From positions 1 through 17,248 of the forward strand of contig CAJXNA010000013.1 of NCBI GenBank assembly GCA_913056415.1: a DNA stretch of 17,248 nt, in the 5' to 3' direction. The translations under genes were made by a program, and so were the position numbers. Source of the stretch: an uncultured Chloroflexota bacterium (GTDB lineage Bacteria > Chloroflexota > Dehalococcoidia > SM23-28-2 > RBG-16-64-32). A model generated the notes under the pieces. That model saw only the letters and a program-made list of their open reading frames with translations, did not search any database and was not told the DNA's origin. Position 1 is the first letter of the stretch, and every line of letters begins with the position of its first letter. Positions 14,443 through 17,248 of this stretch are shown piece by piece.

Positions 14443-14502
14443 GCGCCCGCGCCCCGCAGGCCGCATTCTGGCAACGAGTATAGCAGGGATGAATAGATTA
14501 CC

Positions 14503-14598
14503 ATGGCGTCACGAATTCTCATCCTGACGGTAGGGCTACTCATAGCGCTGGCGCTCCTAGCGGCGACCTTGGTGGCCGTGACAGCCGTGCCGGGCTGA
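14503..14598 (+). CDS. Possible 31-aa hydrophobic peptide
   Basis: A short open frame from ATG 14503 to TGA 14596 encodes 31 residues: a basic MASR start, about 24 uninterrupted hydrophobic residues (LILTVGLLIALALLAATLVA and a few more), and a short TAVPG end. This is the form of a single-pass small membrane protein. A TATAGC hexamer at 14479-14484 could be a -10, and AGGGA lies 13 nt before the ATG, which is rather far. It sits divergent from the FtsX permease gene and could be related to that transporter. The absence of a strong ribosome site makes the call tentative. Confidence 0.4.
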   Translation: MASRILILTVGLLIALALLAATLVAVTAVPG

Positions 14599-14636
14599 GG
14601 TCTAGCTCCGCCCCACGCGTCTGACCTCCGCGCGCC

Positions 14637-14924
14637 CTAGGAACGAACGCGCTCGGCGATCTCGCCTTCGTATTCCGGGAAGTAGCGGGCGATTACCGTT
14701 ATGTCGAACTCGCCCAGGATCGACTCCTTGGGCTCCCGCTCCAGCAGAAACTCGAACGATTTCCGCACCAGCTCATCCGGGCCGCACGCCTCGCCGGCCA
14801 GCCGCTCATAATCGCCGCTGGTTAGCGTGACGCGGTGCGTGGTCTGAGAGCCGCCTTCGGACACCGTTACCTGGAACGTCCAGGGCTCGCCTTCGGACGT
14901 GGTCTGCACGTTGATCTCCGCCAT
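14637..14924 (-). CDS. Small hypothetical protein, 95 aa
   Basis: A soluble-looking 95-aa protein of unknown function. The N-terminal half looks like beta strands (INVQTTSEGEPWTFQVTVSEGG, in two strands); the C-terminal half looks helical (ELVRKSFEFLLER) and ends in a short acidic/basic tail. There are no cysteine motifs apart from a single EACG. ATG 14924 is chosen because GAGGGG lies 5 nt upstream and overlaps the stop of the LLM oxidoreductase gene. The longer open frame upstream is antisense-type shadow of that gene's end. It is translated immediately after the oxidoreductase (8-bp gap), so the two are probably coupled. Confidence 0.8.
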   Translation of the reverse strand: MAEINVQTTSEGEPWTFQVTVSEGGSQTTHRVTLTSGDYERLAGEACGPDELVRKSFEFLLEREPKESILGEFDITVIARYFPEYEGEIAERVRS

Positions 14925-14932
14925 CAAGCCCC

Positions 14933-15775
14933 TCAGGCGAAGCTCTTCGCCAGCTCCGCGTGGCGGTCGAGGATGGGAAGCGCCTCCTCCGCCGGCGCGG
15001 GCGGGAGCCAGAAGACGCATCGCTCCACGCCGGACTCGGCGTAGTGGCGAATGACCTCGGGCCGGGGAGGCGCGCCGAAGACGGTGACGGGGATGGGCCC
15101 CCGGCCGGCCTGATCCGCCAGCCGGTTCAGCTCGGCTATCCGCTCGGACAAGGGCGTCTCGTCACGCCCGGCGATGGGCATCCAGCCGTCGCCGTACTCC
15201 ACCACCCGCTGGAACGTGTGGGGCCCGCTGCCGCCCACCAGGATAGGCGGGTGCGGCTTCTGGACCGGCTTGGGCCACGACCAGATGGGGTCGAAGTTGA
15301 CGAACCGGCCATGGAACTCGGCCTCGTCCTCGGCCCAGATCGCCTTCATCGCCAGGACGCGCTCCCGAAGGAGCTTCCAGCGCCGGGCCGGGTCCGTACC
15401 GTGGTTCTCCATCTCCTCCAGGTTCCAGCCACCGCCGATGCCGAACAGGAACCGCCCGCCGGAGATGAAGTCCAGGCTGGCCACCTCCTGGGCCAGCGTT
15501 ATCGGGTCACGCTCCACCACAAGGCAGATGCCCGTGCCGATGCGGAGCCGCTCCGTGGCGGTGGCAGCGGCGCTCAGGGCAACGAAGGGATCCAGGGTGT
15601 GGGAGTACTCACGCGGCAGATCAGCGCCGCCGGGCCAGGGGGTGCGCCGGCTGGTGGGAATGTGGGTATGCTCCGGGAAGAAGAGCGACTCGAAGCCGCG
15701 CTCCTCCACGGCCCCGGCCAGCTCAGCAGGGCCGATCGCGTAGTCGGTTGGGAACATGGTGACGCCGAACTTCAT
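14933..15775 (-). CDS. LLM-class (luciferase-like) F420/flavin-dependent oxidoreductase
   Basis: A TIM-barrel monooxygenase/oxidoreductase of the luciferase-like family, 280 aa. The N-terminus MKFGVTMFPTDYAI, the strand FESLFFPEHTHIP, LRIGTGICLVVERDPITLAQEVASLD (in the standard order), SGGRFLFGIGGGWNLEE, KPHPPILVGGSG and YGDGWMPI are all typical of the F420-dependent branch. No substrate can be named; F420 use is family inference. ATG 15775 is preferred because GAGG lies 5 nt upstream. GTG 15781 is also in frame but overlaps that site. The gene is divergent from the glycosylase-family gene, with about 100 bp between them and no clear promoter match in either direction. The 95-aa gene follows at once. 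Confidence 0.93.
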   Translation of the reverse strand: MKFGVTMFPTDYAIGPAELAGAVEERGFESLFFPEHTHIPTSRRTPWPGGADLPREYSHTLDPFVALSAAATATERLRIGTGICLVVERDPITLAQEVASLDFISGGRFLFGIGGGWNLEEMENHGTDPARRWKLLRERVLAMKAIWAEDEAEFHGRFVNFDPIWSWPKPVQKPHPPILVGGSGPHTFQRVVEYGDGWMPIAGRDETPLSERIAELNRLADQAGRGPIPVTVFGAPPRPEVIRHYAESGVERCVFWLPPAPAEEALPILDRHAELAKSFA

Positions 15776-15883
15776 ACTCACCTCAGATACGAGCTACGGG
15801 GGCACAGCCGCATCGACAACTCTACCACTTCGGCGCAGCCTCAGCTAGGATATGCACGTCTCACACTATAGAAGGGGGAACAC

Positions 15884-16339
15884 ATGCCGGAGCAGCGGGC
15901 GCCAGAACGAATCGTGCCTCAATCACTTGGCGATTACCTGGAGGTGATGAGCAAGGCGGTGTTCCAGGCCGGCATGTCCTGGAAGGTGGTGGAGGCGAAG
16001 TGGCCGGGCATTCGGGATGCGTTCCGCGGCTTCGACGCGCAGGCCGTCGCTCACCTAACACCGGATGATCTGGATGCGCTCACCCGGGACGAACGGGTGA
16101 TCCGCAATCGCCGGAAGCTGGAGGCGGTCGTCAGCAACGCCGGCCGGATTCTGGAGCTAGAGGCCGAGCACGGCGCGTTCCGCGACTACCTACGCTCGCA
16201 TGACAGCTTCGAGGCGACGGCGAGCGACCTGCGCAAGCAGTTCAAGTTCCTCGGCGAGATGGGCTGCTACTATTTCCTCTACGTAGTCGGCGAGGAGGTG
16301 CCGCCGCACGATGAGTGGCAGGCTTCGCGGCGCCGTTAG
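15884..16339 (+). CDS. DNA-3-methyladenine glycosylase I-family protein (divergent Tag)
   Basis: Related to Tag base-excision glycosylases. The segment FQAGMSWKVVEAKW (27-40), then FRGFDAQAVAHLTPDDLDAL, and VIRNRRKLEAVVSNAGRI match the helix-hairpin core of E. coli Tag, and FKFLGEMGCYYFLYVVG matches its GFKFVGxxxCYSFMQ region. At 151 aa it is shorter than E. coli Tag (187). It lacks the N-terminal cysteine and the Y-x2-E-W-G segment, and the position of the catalytic Glu38 appears to be Ala25. It may therefore be a shortened subfamily with altered specificity or only a structural relative. ATG 15884 follows GAAGGGGGA at 5-nt spacing. It is monocistronic, with the LLM gene divergent. Confidence 0.85.
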   Translation: MPEQRAPERIVPQSLGDYLEVMSKAVFQAGMSWKVVEAKWPGIRDAFRGFDAQAVAHLTPDDLDALTRDERVIRNRRKLEAVVSNAGRILELEAEHGAFRDYLRSHDSFEATASDLRKQFKFLGEMGCYYFLYVVGEEVPPHDEWQASRRR

Positions 16340-16660
16340 GCTCCGCACTGCTTCACAGGAGAGGCGATTCCCCTGACCAACTCCCTCAAGGGCTGCCCCA
16401 AGGCCCCAGAGCTAGCAGTGATCCTCTCTGAAGTTGGCCTAACTCAGGTCCGGGCGCTCCGGCTGGCTGGCGGGGCGGGGGCCTGCACAGGGCCCGCAAG
16501 CCGATGCTCCGTGCCTAGCCCCACGCTGACAGCCTTCCTACAAAGCCCACGTTGACAATTCACAGACTTTCACGCACCATTGGCTTACTCTGCGATAGCG
16601 AAGGGCGCGAGTCGACAAGGAGCCAAACCAAGGTACATCGCTAGTCAGTAGGAGGAGGCG
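16340..16660 (+). other. Gene-free stretch between the Tag-like and phosphotransferase genes
   Basis: Stop codons break all frames into short pieces, and no RNA gene or repeat is recognised. A GGGCC/GGCCC stem at about 16484-16498 has no T-run after it. TTGACA at 16552-16557 is a good -35, but the region 17 bp downstream (CACCAT) is a poor -10, so the phosphotransferase promoter is only suggested. The AGGAGGAGG ribosome site at 16650-16658 is clear. Confidence 0.5.
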
Positions 16661-17248
16661 ATGGCGAAACTGAAGATTCCCGCCGGCCCGGACGAGCTCA
16701 CGCCCGAATGGCTTACCCAGGCGCTGCGTCAGACGGGCACTATTACGGACGCGACCGTTAGGTCGTTCGAATCGAAGACCATTGGAGAGGGTGCCGGCTT
16801 CATGGGACAGCTCGCTCAGCTGGCCCTGCGCTATGAGGGCTCCGAAGCCGGCGCGCCGCGCTCGCTCATCGCCAAGTTCCCCTCCGACGTGCCCGAGAAT
16901 CGCGACATCGGCAACCTCTTCCGCTTCTACGAGCGCGAGACCCACTTCTACCAGGAGATCGCCGACGAGGTGGAGCTCCGGACGCCACGCTGCTACTACA
17001 GCGCCATGGACGTCGAAGCCGACGAGTACGTGCTGCTGCTGGAGGACCTGGCGCCGGCCCGCGTTGGTGATCAGGTCGCCGGCTGCTCCCCCGATGAGGC
17101 GGAGCTGGCTATTCGGCATCTGGCGAAGTTCCACGCCACCTGGTGGGAGAGTCCACGGCTCGTCGAGATCGACTGGATGCCGTTCGTCAGCGATCCGACG
17201 CAGCTGCAAGCAGTGGAGGACTCTTATCGGGACACGTGGGACTCGTTC
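16661..17248 (+). CDS. APH/CHK-type phosphotransferase (partial, 5' end)
   Basis: The first 196 residues of a kinase-like phosphotransferase; the reading frame is still open at the window edge. ATG 16661 follows AGGAGGAGG at 2-3 nt. Visible kinase-fold features are the glycine-rich turn IGEGAGFMGQ, the strand LIAKFPS carrying the likely ATP-binding lysine, the FYERETHFYQEIADE helix, the hinge strand YVLLLEDLAP, and a helix with LAKFHATWWES. The catalytic loop lies beyond the window. Such proteins belong to the aminoglycoside phosphotransferase/ecdysteroid-kinase-like (CHK) group, whose environmental members have unknown substrates and often sit beside acyl-CoA dehydrogenases; that neighbourhood cannot be checked here. 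Confidence 0.9.
   Translation, partial: MAKLKIPAGPDELTPEWLTQALRQTGTITDATVRSFESKTIGEGAGFMGQLAQLALRYEGSEAGAPRSLIAKFPSDVPENRDIGNLFRFYERETHFYQEIADEVELRTPRCYYSAMDVEADEYVLLLEDLAPARVGDQVAGCSPDEAELAIRHLAKFHATWWESPRLVEIDWMPFVSDPTQLQAVEDSYRDTWDSF

Noticed and set aside
14383..14466. N-terminal extension of the FtsX-like permease from an upstream in-frame ATG
   Set aside because: The 28 extra residues are Cys/Arg-rich, unlike permease N-termini, and cover the promoter-like region with the CRP-type palindrome.
14925..15020. N-terminal extension of the 95-aa protein
   Set aside because: It overlaps the end of the LLM oxidoreductase and is Arg/Gly/Pro shadow sequence. GAGGGG just before ATG 14924 sets the start.
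14960..15871. 303-codon plus-strand open frame opposite the LLM gene
   Set aside because: It is an antisense shadow; the minus-strand frame has the full luciferase-like family pattern.
1..17248. CRISPR array, insertion sequence, prophage or defence island
   Set aside because: No regularly spaced repeats, transposase or integrase motifs, or target-site duplications were seen. The genes are mainly housekeeping and metabolic.

Overview
This is a GC-rich, gene-dense bacterial chromosomal segment. It looks like an uncultured Chloroflexota-type organism (Dehalococcoidia-like): it has mfd and pth, a KamA-family radical SAM enzyme, a luciferase-like monooxygenase, a CHK-like phosphotransferase and a YHS-tailed ABC ATPase. 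That taxonomic guess is inference. No insertion sequence, phage gene, CRISPR array or rRNA was seen. TAG is the commonest stop codon, and GTG and TTG starts are frequent.

Left part, plus strand (1-7480): the tail of an unidentified gene; an extended -10 promoter driving a 546-aa protein of unknown function; pth; and mfd, whose short leader holds a 13-bp inverted repeat. Next come a multi-pass membrane protein with a near-consensus promoter ending 8 nt before its GTG (leaderless-type), tRNA-Pro(GGG), and a small winged-helix regulator.

Middle, minus strand (7561-11036): a KamA-family radical SAM protein preceded by a clear cyclic di-AMP (ydaO/yuaA) riboswitch with its own promoter and a terminator-like hairpin. 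Upstream of that lies a DEAD-box RNA helicase followed 14 bp later by a 94-aa RRM protein, both starting with TTG.

Minus-strand cluster (11202-14382): FtsX-type permease, ABC ATPase with a C-terminal YHS domain, a four-TM protein ending in a zinc ribbon, and a GGQ release-factor-like protein with an extra C-terminal domain. The zinc ribbon is cut by an in-frame TAG exactly between its two CxxC halves; reading continues in the same frame with the correct spacing. A CRP/FNR-like palindrome and a possible 31-aa hydrophobic peptide gene lie at the head of this cluster.

Right part (14637-17248): a small conserved-looking protein behind an LLM-family oxidoreductase (minus strand), a divergent Tag-like DNA glycosylase-family protein (plus strand), a roughly 320-bp gap without a gene, and the start of an APH/CHK-type phosphotransferase cut by the window end.

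The most notable observations are the riboswitch-KamA pairing, the TAG-split zinc ribbon, the ABC-YHS fusion and the GGQ fusion.
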